A stretch of 64,000 nucleotides of DNA from Candidatus Sericytochromatia bacterium (lineage in GTDB: Bacteria > Cyanobacteriota > Sericytochromatia > S15B-MN24 > JAQBPE01), in contig JAYKJB010000038.1 in assembly GCA_035285325.1 (NCBI GenBank), positions 1 to 64,000 of the forward strand, written 5' to 3'. The notes beneath the pieces are model-generated. The model was given only the letters and a program-made list of their open reading frames with translations, did no database searches and was not told the DNA's origin. Position 1 is the stretch's first letter. The number at the start of each line of letters is the position of its first letter. Made by a program: the position numbers and the translations under genes. Shown here piece by piece: positions 34,224-43,012 of this stretch.

Positions 34224-34973
34224 ATGCCTGCCCAGCGCCTGCAGAAAATTCTTGCCCAAGCAGGGGTCGCGTCCCGTCGTCACAGTGAGGACCTGATCCG
34301 CGAAGGGCGCGTGAAGGTCAATGGTGCGGTGGTCAGCGAACTCGGCTTCCAGGCCGATGCTGAACGTGACACGATCGAGGTGGACGGGCGTCCGATCGTC
34401 TGGACCTCGGCCCGGAGCTATTTTCTGCTTTACAAGCCGCGAGGCTATCTGAGCACGTGCTTCGATCCGCAAGGGCGCAAGACCGTGCTGGAACTGGTTC
34501 CCTTCGTTCCAGGACTCCATCCGGTCGGTCGGCTCGACAAGGACACCTCCGGCCTGCTGCTGCTGACCAATGACGGGGCCTTGACCGAAGCGCTGACCCA
34601 TCCGCGGCACGGCGTCTCCAAGCTCTACGTGGCCGAGGTACTCGGTCGCCCTTCCCCCACCGCGCTCAAGGCCCTGCGAGAGGGCGTTCCGCTGGAGGGC
34701 GGACGCACCTTGCCAGCCGCGGTGGAGTTGCTTGAAAAGCGCGCCGAGAGTACCGTATTGGCGATCACGCTGCGAGAAGGACGAAATCGTCAGGTCCGAC
34801 GTATGATGGAGCATGTCGGGCATCCGGTCCGGCGCCTGGAACGGGTGGCCATCGGTGACCTCACGGCGGGTGACTTGTCGGAAGGGCAATTTCGGGCATT
34901 GACGGCGGAGGAAGTGCAAACGTTGCGACGGGATGCACGGCGAGGGAAGGCACGGGGAGGATCGCGTGGCTAG
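34224..34973 (+). CDS. RsuA/RluB-family pseudouridine synthase
   Basis: 249 residues. An N-terminal S4 RNA-binding domain (RLQKILAQAGVASRRHSEDL) leads to the catalytic domain, with the nucleophilic Asp in HPVGRLDKDTSGLLLLTND, plus YFLLYKPRGYLST, KLYVAEVLG and EGRNRQVRRMMEHVGHPV. It isomerises a uridine in 23S or 16S rRNA; the site cannot be told from sequence (RluB-like length). I chose the ATG at 34224 because the S4 domain begins immediately; a GTG at 34152 is an alternative. It overlaps the RodZ-like gene by eight bases. Confidence 0.94.
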   Translation: MPAQRLQKILAQAGVASRRHSEDLIREGRVKVNGAVVSELGFQADAERDTIEVDGRPIVWTSARSYFLLYKPRGYLSTCFDPQGRKTVLELVPFVPGLHPVGRLDKDTSGLLLLTNDGALTEALTHPRHGVSKLYVAEVLGRPSPTALKALREGVPLEGGRTLPAAVELLEKRAESTVLAITLREGRNRQVRRMMEHVGHPVRRLERVAIGDLTAGDLSEGQFRALTAEEVQTLRRDARRGKARGGSRG

Positions 34974-35865
34974 CCTGAACGAGGTAGGCCAGCGCCTGAA
35001 ACAGGCGCGAGAGGCCCAAGGGTTGAGCCTGACGGAAGTGTCGGCCCGCACCCGGATCACCGTGCGCCATCTGCGTGCGCTCGAGGAGGGGATCGAAGCC
35101 GATCTGCCCGAGGTGTTTTACATCCGTGGGTTCTTGAAAAAGTACGCGGAGGTGGTGGGATTGTCGCCCGGGGATGTGGCCGATGCCTACCGCTCGGCCC
35201 CCGTTCCGACGGCCCCTCTGCCGGACCTGCGTCAGAGTTCCGGTCCATGGGGTTATTACCTCGGAATCGCCGCCTTGCTGGTGGGGTTGCTGGGGCTGGC
35301 CTGGTATTTCCAACCGCGGGTGAGCGTGATCGAAGCGCCGCAGGCCACGCCCATGGAGCCGGCGCTTGCGTCGCCCGCGCCGGTGGCCACTGCGGCGATC
35401 GCCAGCGAAGCCCTGGCGCTTGCGCCAGCGGCCAGTGGCACGCTGGCGGCGGCGACGGCCGCGCTGCCCGTCGCCAGCCCGGCAAGTGCCTCTGCGGCCG
35501 AACTCGTTCAGGCGGCCACGCCTCCCGTGGCGGCCCAGGCTCCCTCGCCTGACGCGACGGCCACGGCGCCGGTCTCGCCTGCACCTTCCGTGACGCCCAC
35601 CCCTCGCCCCTCGCCGACGCCCAAGCGCAGCGTGGCCATCACCTTGGCCTTGCAGGAGCGCTCCTGGGTCGAGGTGCGGGTCAATGGCACGCTCCAGATC
35701 GAGGGTGTGCTCTCGCGCGGGACCATGAAGCGATTCTCCGGGCGCGAAGTCGAGGTTTCCGCGGGCAATGCGGGCGGCGTGCTGGTGTTTCGGGACGGCA
35801 AGGCGCTTGGCCCGTTGGGCTCGCACGGCGCGGTGCTGACCCGCGTGTATCGCCCCACGCCCTGA
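34966..35865 (+). CDS. RodZ-like membrane protein with cytoplasmic helix-turn-helix
   Basis: 299 residues. Residues 1-70 are a RodZ-type helix-turn-helix (VGQRLKQAREAQGLSLTEVS, then FYIRGFLKKYAEVVGLSP). One membrane helix lies around residues 92-110 (YYLGIAALLVGLLGLAWYF). A long Ala/Pro/Thr-rich periplasmic linker of about 110 residues leads to a beta-rich C-terminal domain (ALQERSWVEVRVNGTLQIEG) of the RodZ/DUF4115 type. In rod-shaped bacteria RodZ links MreB to the wall machinery. The GTG at 34966 has GGGAGG five bases upstream. Confidence 0.88.
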   Translation: MASLNEVGQRLKQAREAQGLSLTEVSARTRITVRHLRALEEGIEADLPEVFYIRGFLKKYAEVVGLSPGDVADAYRSAPVPTAPLPDLRQSSGPWGYYLGIAALLVGLLGLAWYFQPRVSVIEAPQATPMEPALASPAPVATAAIASEALALAPAASGTLAAATAALPVASPASASAAELVQAATPPVAAQAPSPDATATAPVSPAPSVTPTPRPSPTPKRSVAITLALQERSWVEVRVNGTLQIEGVLSRGTMKRFSGREVEVSAGNAGGVLVFRDGKALGPLGSHGAVLTRVYRPTP

Positions 35866-35890
35866 TGCCTCGCGTGAGACGTGGGCTGGC

Positions 35891-36406
35891 GTGACGCTTG
35901 TGAAGCAGGAGCCCCCTTCAACGCCTGGTGATGCCCTGACGGACATCGGCACCCGCGTCCGCAACATGGCGGGGGCGGCAGGCATGATCGTGTTCCTGCT
36001 GCTGCGCATGCTGCTGGTCAAGGTGATCGGGGAACGGTTGCGGGTCTTCAAGAACTGGCTGCTGTATCGGCTGGCGGTTGCGCTGGCGACCTTTTTCAAG
36101 TGGTTTCAGCCCCATTGGGAGCGCCTGAACCGTTTGGCCCAAGAAACCAGCCACCGCTGGCTCCGCCAGGGCCTCGCCTTGTTGATCACCTGGATCGGGC
36201 CGCTGGAGCGGCGCCTGGGCCAGTGGGCCGGGGTGGTGCGTCAGCAATCCAGTCAGCTGGCCACCCGGGGCACGCTGACGGTGGCCGAGCTCTTGCGAGG
36301 TTTCTTCAACGCGCTGGGGGCGGCCCTGGCCGCCGGCTTCAGTCGTCCGGCGGTCCAGCGATTGATGCAGCGCATCGCGGCCCTGCTGGAAGAGGCCCAA
36401 CGCTGA
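35891..36406 (+). CDS. Hypothetical protein with one hydrophobic segment and amphipathic helices
   Basis: 171 residues, rich in Leu, Arg and Trp. A hydrophobic stretch (MIVFLLLRMLLVKVI, residues about 32-46) is followed by Trp/Leu helices that may lie on the membrane (WLLYRLAVALATFFKWF). No family is recognised. The GTG at 35891 lacks a strong ribosome site and GTG at 35900 is an alternative. It follows the RodZ-like gene by 25 bp on the same strand, so it may act with it. Confidence 0.7.
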   Translation: MTLVKQEPPSTPGDALTDIGTRVRNMAGAAGMIVFLLLRMLLVKVIGERLRVFKNWLLYRLAVALATFFKWFQPHWERLNRLAQETSHRWLRQGLALLITWIGPLERRLGQWAGVVRQQSSQLATRGTLTVAELLRGFFNALGAALAAGFSRPAVQRLMQRIAALLEEAQR

Positions 36407-36506
36407 GCCGCTGAGTGCCTCCGGGCCCGCGGGCTTGCTCCCACTCACCTGACCGCCACCAGGCGTGTAAAATGAGGCAGCGCAGGGGGCGCGGAAGGAG
36501 ACGACC

Positions 36507-37832
36507 TTGGACATCGCGATCATCGGCAGCGGCTACGTGGGGCTCGTGACTGGGGCGTGCTTTGCCCACCTGGGCCATCGGGTCGTGTGCGTGGACAACC
36601 AGGTGTCCAAGATCGAAAAACTCAAGGCCGGCCAGATGCCGATCTACGAGCCCGGGCTGGACGTGCTGGTCACGACCAATGTGGTGGAAGGCCGACTGCG
36701 CTTCAGCAGTGACATTGCCGAGGCCACCGCGTGTTCGGAAGCGATCTTCATCTGCGTTGGAACGCCGCCCAAGCCCAATGGCGAGGCCGACCTCTCCGCC
36801 TTCGAACGGGTCGCCCACGAGATGGCGCCGGCGATGAACGGCTACAAGCTGATCGTCGAGAAGAGCACGGTGCCGGTCCGGACCGGGGAGTGGTTGGCCG
36901 AGTTGTTCCGCAGTCACCTGCCGGCCGGAGCGGATTTCGACATCGCGAGCAATCCGGAATTTTTGCGCGAGGGGTCCGCGATCAAGGACTTCCTGGAATC
37001 GGACCGGGTCGTTCTGGGCGTCAATTCCGACCGAGCGGCGTCGCTGCTGATCAAGCTTTACACCCCGCTCAATGCCCCCATCCTGGTGACCGATCTGAAC
37101 AGCGCCGAACTGATCAAGCACGCCTCCAATGCGTTTCTGGCCATGAAGATCAGCTTCATCAACGCCGTGGCGCAGGTCTGTGAGCGAACCGGGGCCGATA
37201 TCACCAAGGTGGCCAAGGGCGTGGGGCTGGACAAGCGCATTGGCGAGCAGTTCTTGCGGGCCGGCGTGGGCTACGGCGGCGCTTGTTTTCCCAAGGATGT
37301 GGCGGCTTTCATCTCCATTGCGGAAAAGCACGGCTACGATCTGGAACTGCTGCGGGCGGTGGAGCGCATCAACGAGTCGCAACGTCAGCACGTCTTCGAC
37401 AAGATCGTGCGCGCGCTGGATGGGCAACTGCTCGGGGCCAGGATTGGCGTGCTCGGACTGGCCTTCAAGCCCAACACGGACGACATGCGCGGGGCCGCCA
37501 GCGTGGACATCATCCGACGTCTTCAGGCTGAAGGTGCCGAGGTCTGGGCGTATGATCCGGTGGCTCAGGGCACGGCTCAGGAAGTTCTGACCAACGTCAA
37601 GTATGCGGAAACGCCCTATGGTGTGGCGGAGGGCGCGGATTGTCTGGTGCTGCTCACCGAATGGAATGAGTTTCAGAGTCTCAATCTGCCCGTGGTGAAA
37701 TCCCTCATGCGACGTCCCATCATGGTGGATGGCCGCAACATGTTCGATCCGACGAAGATGTCCCATCTCGGCTTCACCTACGATTCCATCGGACGTCCGG
37801 GGGGGGCTCCCCTCGCCACCCTGGCGGTGTAG
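36507..37832 (+). CDS. UDP-glucose/GDP-mannose dehydrogenase family protein
   Basis: 441 residues, likely UDP-glucose 6-dehydrogenase, which oxidises the sugar C6 twice with NAD to give a uronic acid for envelope polysaccharides. The N-terminal Rossmann fold is IAIIGSGYVGLVTGACFA, the middle helix has SNPEFLREGSAI, the catalytic Cys is in GGACFPKDVAAF, and the C-terminal domain starts LGLAFKPNTDDMRGA. A TTG start at 36507 is preceded by GGAAGGAG at seven bases, a strong case for TTG. The hydrolase gene begins one base after the stop. Confidence 0.95.
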   Translation: MDIAIIGSGYVGLVTGACFAHLGHRVVCVDNQVSKIEKLKAGQMPIYEPGLDVLVTTNVVEGRLRFSSDIAEATACSEAIFICVGTPPKPNGEADLSAFERVAHEMAPAMNGYKLIVEKSTVPVRTGEWLAELFRSHLPAGADFDIASNPEFLREGSAIKDFLESDRVVLGVNSDRAASLLIKLYTPLNAPILVTDLNSAELIKHASNAFLAMKISFINAVAQVCERTGADITKVAKGVGLDKRIGEQFLRAGVGYGGACFPKDVAAFISIAEKHGYDLELLRAVERINESQRQHVFDKIVRALDGQLLGARIGVLGLAFKPNTDDMRGAASVDIIRRLQAEGAEVWAYDPVAQGTAQEVLTNVKYAETPYGVAEGADCLVLLTEWNEFQSLNLPVVKSLMRRPIMVDGRNMFDPTKMSHLGFTYDSIGRPGGAPLATLAV

Positions 37833-37833
37833 C

Positions 37834-38616
37834 ATGCCTGTGCTCCAACTGGACGCCGCCCTGGCCTACCAGACCTGGGGCACGGGCGGGGAACCGGTGC
37901 TGTTGTTGCACGGGGCCCTGTCCACAGCGGAGCAGAATTATCGCCTCGTCCTGAGCCCCCTGGCGCAGCGACATCGCTTGATCGGCCTCGACTTCCGGGG
38001 TCACGGGGGGAGCAGCAACCCCTCCGGCCTGTTCACCCTGGCGCGCCTGCGCGATGATGTGCTGGCCTTGCTCGATGCGCTCGCCTTGCCGCGCGTGCAC
38101 GTGCTGGGTACCTCGCTGGGGGGCTACGTCGCGCTGGCCCTGCGCAGCGCCGCGCCAGAGCGCGTGGCCACGCTGGCGCTGGCGGGTGTCAAACCCGGCT
38201 GGAACGCTGGACACGCGAGGGAACGCCAGGATTTTTTCCAGCCCGAGTCCATCCTGGCTGAATATCCCCATTGGGACCGCTACCTGGCCGATTTGCACGG
38301 GCAGCACCACGGTCCGGACCATTGGCGCACCCTGGCTGGACAGGTGGGCACCCTGTTGCAAACCCTGCCCGACCAGCCGGCGGTGGGCTGGGATGCCCTG
38401 GCCGCCGATGCGGGGCGGCTGCCGCTCTTTTATGCCGTGGGAGACCGGGATGCGCTGGTCCCGCTTGACACCGTCGTGGCGGTTCACGCGCGTCGGCCGG
38501 ATGCCCATATTCTGGTGGTGCCGCGGGCGGGTCACCTGTTTCGCGAGTACGAGCCGACGGTCTTTTCAGCGGCTTACACGGCGTTTCTCCGGCGCTACCC
38601 CCTCACGGGGGCGTGA
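37834..38616 (+). CDS. Alpha/beta hydrolase
   Basis: 260 residues with the usual alpha/beta-hydrolase landmarks: LLLHGALSTAEQN (oxyanion HG), DFRGHGGSS, nucleophile Ser in LGTSLGGYVAL, the acid in AVGDRDALVP and His in PRAGHLFREY. The substrate is unknown; an esterase or lactonase activity is typical. The ATG lies one base after the dehydrogenase stop, so the two genes are co-transcribed and probably coupled. Confidence 0.9.
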   Translation: MPVLQLDAALAYQTWGTGGEPVLLLHGALSTAEQNYRLVLSPLAQRHRLIGLDFRGHGGSSNPSGLFTLARLRDDVLALLDALALPRVHVLGTSLGGYVALALRSAAPERVATLALAGVKPGWNAGHARERQDFFQPESILAEYPHWDRYLADLHGQHHGPDHWRTLAGQVGTLLQTLPDQPAVGWDALAADAGRLPLFYAVGDRDALVPLDTVVAVHARRPDAHILVVPRAGHLFREYEPTVFSAAYTAFLRRYPLTGA

Positions 38617-38649
38617 GCCTGGCCTGTTCGGCACCGACCCGTTGGCCAG

Positions 38650-38686
38650 AAAAAAACGCACCTCACAGGGCTGGCCTGGAGGTGCG
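38650..38686 (-). terminator. Rho-independent terminator of the ankyrin gene
   Basis: CGCACCTC (38657-38664) pairs with GAGGTGCG (38679-38686). Read on the minus strand the stem is followed by seven T residues (38650-38656). It lies 21 bp after the ankyrin gene stop and may also serve the convergent hydrolase transcript. Confidence 0.85.
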
Positions 38687-38706
38687 GGTCAGAGAGACCA
38701 GCGTGT

Positions 38707-40062
38707 TTATGGCGCCTCGGCGCTCAGCAGTTCGGCGATGCCATCCAGGGTCTGACGGTAAATCTTGTCGGAGTTGGCCCCGGACGCCGCGAGCATTTTC
38801 TGCGCGGCCACCAGCGACGTTCTGGCTTCTTGCAACTTGGCGCGCGAGAGGCTGTCCTTGCTACCGTAAGCGAGCAAGTTGAAGACCTGCTCGACCTTGT
38901 CTTCCAAGGGCTGGTCGGATGTGCGTTCCCCCCCTGATTCGGGTGCCGCCAGATGATCGTTGTAGGCTGTATACAGGCGCGAGAGTTGCTCCTTGAAGCG
39001 CGAACTGAAGGTGACCGTGTCACCCGCCGCCACGCGAATGGGGGCAGGCCGCGCCGGTGAGGGCAGGCCTCCTTTGATGCTGGCAGGCTTGGCCGGCGCA
39101 GGCATTTCGAACGGCATGTCGTGCCCTCCGCCCAGCGTTTGCGTATCGGGCAGCGCGCTTTGCGCTCCGGGTTTGGGCGCGCTGTGGCCATGGTCGTCTC
39201 CGTGGGCGGCGGGCTTGGGAGCGGCCGGCTTGGGGGCGGCATGACCGTGGGCGGCAGGCGGCTTGGGGGCAGCGTGCCCGTGAGCATCGCCGTGGGCGGC
39301 AGCCGGCTTGGGTGCGGCGTGCCCGTGAGCATCGCCGTGGGCGGCAGCCGGCTTGGGTGCGGCATGCCCGTGGGCATCGCCGTGGGCGGCAGCCGGCTTG
39401 GGTGCGGCGTGACCGTGCGCATCGCCGTGGGCGGCAGCCGGCTTGGGTGCGGCGTGACCGTGGGCACCGCCGTGGGCAGCGGCCGGCTTGGGGGCGGGTT
39501 GGCCGTGGTCGTCACCGTGGGCTTCTGGCTTGGGAGCCTCGTGGCCATGGGCATCTTCCCGACTGGCTTTGGGCTTGGCCGTCGCAAACAGGGCCAGCAC
39601 GTTATTCATGCGCCGTGCGCGGGCGTACTCGGCGGCCGAGAGACCATTGTTGTCCTTCATGTTGGGGTCGGCCCCCTCGGCGAGCAGCGCTTTGGCCACC
39701 TCATAGAAGAACTTGGGGGCCTTCGGGCCAGCATAACCGCGCACGGTGGCCAGCAGGAGCGGTGTGCGCCCCTGATAGTCCCTGGCGTTGACGTTGGCCC
39801 CCTTGGCCAGCAAGGCCTTCGAGGTGAGGGGCCAGCCGGATTGCGCAGCCCAATGCAGGGCCGTGTAGCCGTTCTCGTCTTGGGCTTCGACCGACGTGCC
39901 CTCACTCAACAATTTCTGGACCTTCGGCAAGAGCCCCGCATAGGCTGCCTCGATCAGTTCATTCTCCTGCGTCGTGCGCGCAGGCGCGGCCCAAGCGGGA
40001 GTTATGGCCGCGTGTACAACGACAGCCGCCACGGCGAGGCTGAAAAAAGACTTCGAGGACAT
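38707..40062 (-). CDS. Exported ankyrin-repeat protein with His-rich tandem repeats
   Basis: 451 residues. A signal peptide ends near PAWA (residue 25). Residues about 33-160 are three to four ankyrin repeats (ENGYTALHWAAQSGW, YQGRTPLLLATVRGY, NNGLSAAEYAR). Residues about 168-300 are low-complexity repeats of the type AAPKPAAAHGDAHGH, which could bind metal or act as a flexible wall-spanning linker. The last ~110 residues are helical (SRFKEQLSRLYTAYNDHL) and unrecognised. The ATG at 40062 is preceded by AAGGAGA; a start seven codons upstream is less likely. Single-gene unit with its own terminator. Confidence 0.85.
   Translation of the reverse strand: MSSKSFFSLAVAAVVVHAAITPAWAAPARTTQENELIEAAYAGLLPKVQKLLSEGTSVEAQDENGYTALHWAAQSGWPLTSKALLAKGANVNARDYQGRTPLLLATVRGYAGPKAPKFFYEVAKALLAEGADPNMKDNNGLSAAEYARARRMNNVLALFATAKPKASREDAHGHEAPKPEAHGDDHGQPAPKPAAAHGGAHGHAAPKPAAAHGDAHGHAAPKPAAAHGDAHGHAAPKPAAAHGDAHGHAAPKPAAAHGDAHGHAAPKPPAAHGHAAPKPAAPKPAAHGDDHGHSAPKPGAQSALPDTQTLGGGHDMPFEMPAPAKPASIKGGLPSPARPAPIRVAAGDTVTFSSRFKEQLSRLYTAYNDHLAAPESGGERTSDQPLEDKVEQVFNLLAYGSKDSLSRAKLQEARTSLVAAQKMLAASGANSDKIYRQTLDGIAELLSAEAP
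39246..39515 (-). repeat. 45-bp tandem repeat inside the ankyrin gene, six units
   Basis: The marker CGTGGGC[GA]GC recurs at 39246, 39291, 39336, 39381, 39426 and 39471, exactly 45 bp apart, with a few base changes per unit. Each unit encodes 15 residues of the AAPKPAAAHGDAHGH type. Degenerate copies flank the array on both sides. Because the period is a multiple of three, unit gain or loss would keep the frame. Confidence 0.92.
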
Positions 40063-40096
40063 GGGCTCTCCTTGGTGGGCCATTCAAAGCACCCTC

Positions 40097-40102
40097 AGTA
40101 TA
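40097..40102 (-). promoter_or_regulatory. -10 box candidate of the ankyrin gene
   Basis: TATACT on the minus strand about 35 bp before the ankyrin start codon. No good -35 hexamer sits at 16-18 bp, so this is only a partial promoter match. Confidence 0.35.
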
Positions 40103-40196
40103 CAAGACGGATCCGCCCGTTCGTCCATGCGCATCGATCACAATTCCCGCTCTTGATTGCTGGCGGATGGCGGGGGCCGGAGGCCGAGGCGCTCTC

Positions 40197-41018
40197 TCAG
40201 GGGGGCGGCTTGAGGCTCGCCGTGGCAACGGGCGGCGCACTCGGGCGGAGGGAGCCGCTCGCTTCAGCGGTGAGGGGCGGCAGCGGATAGGGCGGGTCCG
40301 CGTCTCGCAGGCGGAATCCATCGAAGAGGCGTTCATAGGTGGCCGTTGCCTGGGCCCAATAAGCATCAGGCACCGACAACATGACGATGTAACCCCGGTC
40401 GCGATGGACCCGTGCACGGGCCACATGGCGGGTCACGGGTCCCCCGTTGGGACTGGTGCCGACCATCACCACCTGGTAGGCCGTGGCGCCCGAGAGCAGG
40501 GCCTCGCTTTCGCGCACTTCCGGTACGCCCGCGAAGTTTTGACGAAGGCTGCGTCGCGTCACATCGGCCAGCGCGGCGTCACGGTCAGTCGGGTCGAGAC
40601 GATTGACGGTGATGACCCGCAACCCCTCCGAGACGGCGCCACCCGTGTCGAGTGGAATGGAGCGCCCCACGGCGACGCGCAAGGTCGAGAAGCCAGCGGC
40701 ATCGGTCTGGTCCAGTACGGCGTGTCGTTCTTCCTGGCCCGCCTCGTTGACCTTCAGACTGGAAAGCGGCCCCCACGGGCCGGGGTACACCAGTTCAAAG
40801 TCTGAGGCCTCGTGACGCTGGGGGCTATTCTGGGGGGGCCTGGCCGCCATTTCGGCCCGCTGCGCATCGAACTGACGACAGGAGGTCTCCTTCCCTGTCA
40901 GCGTGCCGAGGCACAGGCCAGTCGCGGGGGTGAGGGCCAGGCAGCCGGCCACGGTGGGCGCGACCAGAACCAGCAGAGCCATCAGGGGACGACGGGAACG
41001 AAACCATTCAGGGCGCAA
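40197..41018 (-). CDS. Hypothetical lipoprotein
   Basis: 273 residues. The signal LLVLVAPTVAGC ends in a lipobox Cys at residue 26. The body has a mixed alpha/beta pattern (SDFELVYPGPWGPL, FSTLRVAVGRSI, ATAYQVVMVGTSPNGG, GYIVMLSVPDAYWAQA) that loosely recalls PsbP/Mog1-type proteins; I do not claim that family. A TTG start at 41018 is supported by AAGGAG five bases upstream. It is the last gene of a GT2-peroxiredoxin-lipoprotein unit. The function is unknown. Confidence 0.82.
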   Translation of the reverse strand: MRPEWFRSRRPLMALLVLVAPTVAGCLALTPATGLCLGTLTGKETSCRQFDAQRAEMAARPPQNSPQRHEASDFELVYPGPWGPLSSLKVNEAGQEERHAVLDQTDAAGFSTLRVAVGRSIPLDTGGAVSEGLRVITVNRLDPTDRDAALADVTRRSLRQNFAGVPEVRESEALLSGATAYQVVMVGTSPNGGPVTRHVARARVHRDRGYIVMLSVPDAYWAQATATYERLFDGFRLRDADPPYPLPPLTAEASGSLRPSAPPVATASLKPPP

Positions 41019-41073
41019 GCGAACTCCTTCGGACGAACCGCTCCAGCTGCCGCCGAACGGCGGCCCACGGGCC

Positions 41074-41538
41074 TCAGACGACCGCTTTCAGTTTGGACAG
41101 GACTTCCTCGGCGTGAATATCGGTCTTGGGCTTCTTGAACACGTGCTGGACGATGCCGTCCGGTCCGATCAGGAAGGTGGTCCGCAGGATCCCGGTCACC
41201 GTTTTGCCATACATCGACTTGCTGCCCCAGGCGCCGTAGGCGGTGGCGACGGCATGGTCTTCATCCGCGAGCAAGGGGAAGGGCAACTGGTATTTCTGGA
41301 CGAATTTTTCATGGGACGGAATGGCGTCCGGACTGATGCCCAGTACCACGACCCCCTGGTCCAGCAAAGGTTGCCAGTGGTCACGGAAGGAGCAGGCCTG
41401 CTTGGTGCAGCCAGGGGTGTCATCCTTCGGATAGAAATACACCACCACGGTCTGGCCCCGAAACTGTGACAGCGAGAGGCGCGCGCCCGTGCTGGCCTGC
41501 AGGTTGAAGTCCGGGGCGGCTTGGCCGGTTTCGATCAT
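41074..41538 (-). CDS. bcp: Thioredoxin-dependent thiol peroxidase (BCP-type peroxiredoxin)
   Basis: 154 residues, the usual BCP length. The peroxidatic Cys is in YPKDDTPGCTKQACSFRD with the resolving Cys five residues later, and the motifs VVVLGISPD and KFVQKYQLPFPLLAD are typical. It reduces peroxides in the cytoplasm with thioredoxin. The ATG at 41538 has AGGAG nine bases upstream. It lies 34 bp after the glycosyltransferase gene in the same direction, and the lipoprotein follows. Confidence 0.95.
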   Translation of the reverse strand: MIETGQAAPDFNLQASTGARLSLSQFRGQTVVVYFYPKDDTPGCTKQACSFRDHWQPLLDQGVVVLGISPDAIPSHEKFVQKYQLPFPLLADEDHAVATAYGAWGSKSMYGKTVTGILRTTFLIGPDGIVQHVFKKPKTDIHAEEVLSKLKAVV

Positions 41539-41572
41539 CGGTGAAGGCTCCTGCTTTGACCCGCCGAGGTCG

Positions 41573-42835
41573 TCAGTGCGCGGCCTTGGCCTCGGGGGCG
41601 GGTGGGGTCTGGTTGGATCCACCGCAAGGGCGTCCCTTCCAGAGCAGGCCCTTGCGCGTCCAAACGTACCACGAGGCGATCGCCGCGGCCACCATGAACC
41701 CACTCGCCAGGGGGTGCAACAGCGGACTCCACAGCGGCTGCTTCAGACGCAACGCAAGCGCCAGGCGCACGCCGACGCCGATCGCCAGCTGCAGGAGGCC
41801 GGCGCTGGTCAGACCCGGCCAGTGGAGCAACAGACCCAGCAGGACGGCGATCGCCGGTAATCCATGCAGCACGGCATACCCGGCCACCCCCGCCGCATAG
41901 GCCTGAGGGTGGCCGCCAGACAGTGGAAACAAATGTCGGCAGTGCTGCTCCCATAGCGCCTTCGGGGCCTCCTCTGTCTGCCGCGTCAGGTGGCCCTCCG
42001 CGTCGCGCAGCACCACCTTTCCGCCGCCAGCCTTGACCGCGCTGGCCAGCGCCACGGCGTCCGAAAAATGGCTCGCGCAGGCCTGGTGTCCCCCGGCCCG
42101 AGTATACTCGCGACGTGTAAACATGAGAAACGCGCTGTCGGCCGCTGCCAGCCCAGCGGGCGGGAGTCCCTCGGCCCAGGCCAATGGCAGGCTGGACAGC
42201 AACAAAAATGGCCGCATGGGCAAGATGGCGGCGCCCATGGGCGTGTGAGGGGTGACCCGCGGTGACCAGGACAGCAATCCGCTGCCTTGTTCCCGGGCGA
42301 TCGCCACCGCCGTGGCGATCGCCTCGGGCGCCAGCAAGACATCCGCCTCCAGAAAGCAAATCCAGTAGCCGCGGGAGGCTTCAAACAGCTGCTGACAGGC
42401 CCAGGTCTTGCCGGTCCAACCAGCTTCCGGGGGGCCTCCCGCCAGCAGTCGGAAGCGGGTATCTCCAGCCGCCGCCGCGCTGGCTGCTTCCGCCGTGCCG
42501 TCGTCGGAGCCGTCGTCGAGGACCAGGACCTCAATGTCCGCGTGGGTCTGGGCCAGCAACGCGCTCACGCAAGCCCCGATGCGTGAGGCTTCCTGTCGGG
42601 CCGGGACCAGCAGGGAAACCAGCCTCTCCGAATCGGTTGCGGAATCCTCCGAGGGACGGGCTCCCAGGTTACGAGGGGGCGAGGGGGCGGCGGGAGGGGC
42701 GGGGGGGGCCTCTTCCGAGGAGACTGGTGGGGCCGTCGTCCCAGGACTGAAGGCCAGCAGGTTCCGTCCTGTCAGAACCGCCTGTGCCGCCCCCGCCAGG
42801 GGCCAGAGCATGGCCAGGAAAGCCGTCAGGTTCAT
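41573..42835 (-). CDS. Membrane-associated glycosyltransferase family 2
   Basis: 420 residues. A membrane helix opens the protein (LTAFLAMLWPLAGAAQAVL), then a Pro-rich linker. The GT-A domain has SLLVPARQEASRIGACVSAL, VLVLDDGSDDGTAE, the GWTGKTWACQQL block and FLEADVLLAP. Three hydrophobic segments close the protein. The pattern resembles CrtQ-like or hopanoid/carotenoid-lipid glycosyltransferases, but the acceptor is unknown. I chose the ATG at 42835; upstream codons read into the regulatory region and look non-coding. It diverges from the metal regulator gene. Confidence 0.85.
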   Translation of the reverse strand: MNLTAFLAMLWPLAGAAQAVLTGRNLLAFSPGTTAPPVSSEEAPPAPPAAPSPPRNLGARPSEDSATDSERLVSLLVPARQEASRIGACVSALLAQTHADIEVLVLDDGSDDGTAEAASAAAAGDTRFRLLAGGPPEAGWTGKTWACQQLFEASRGYWICFLEADVLLAPEAIATAVAIAREQGSGLLSWSPRVTPHTPMGAAILPMRPFLLLSSLPLAWAEGLPPAGLAAADSAFLMFTRREYTRAGGHQACASHFSDAVALASAVKAGGGKVVLRDAEGHLTRQTEEAPKALWEQHCRHLFPLSGGHPQAYAAGVAGYAVLHGLPAIAVLLGLLLHWPGLTSAGLLQLAIGVGVRLALALRLKQPLWSPLLHPLASGFMVAAAIASWYVWTRKGLLWKGRPCGGSNQTPPAPEAKAAH

Positions 42836-42969
42836 GGGGTGGGGGTCCTCGCGCCGCGTCTCGCCGCCGGTGCCGACTGGGTCTCCCCGGCAACTTACCC
42901 TGGCGACGCCCTGCTTCCACGAGCCGGCCTGACAGGCCGGGGGCGCCCTGCTGACGAGCGTCGCCAGGC

Positions 42970-42997
42970 TTGATTTTGCCATCATAAAGGCTATGAT
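42970..42997 (+). promoter_or_regulatory. Promoter of the DtxR-family regulator and metal transporter operon
   Basis: TTGATT (42970-42975), 16 bp, TATGAT (42992-42997). The -10 box ends seven bases before the ATG at 43004, so transcription should start at or next to the initiation codon, giving a leaderless message. Confidence 0.6.
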
Positions 42998-43012
42998 TTA
43001 GGCATGCCTAAA
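42997..43012. promoter_or_regulatory. DtxR-family operator overlapping the start codon
   Basis: TTTAGGCATGCCTAAA is a perfect 16-bp palindrome. Its TTAGGC/GCCTAA arms resemble boxes bound by DtxR-type iron and manganese repressors. It overlaps the end of the -10 box, the expected transcription start and the ATG itself, an ideal place for metal-dependent autorepression. Confidence 0.8.

Noticed and set aside
39246-39515. Regularly spaced repeats that could suggest a CRISPR array
   Set aside because: The units are contiguous 45-bp tandem repeats without unique spacers and lie in frame inside a coding gene.
42836-42985. An N-terminal extension of the family 2 glycosyltransferase
   Set aside because: The 50 extra residues overlap the promoter of the metal operon and look non-coding; the membrane helix begins at the ATG at 42835.
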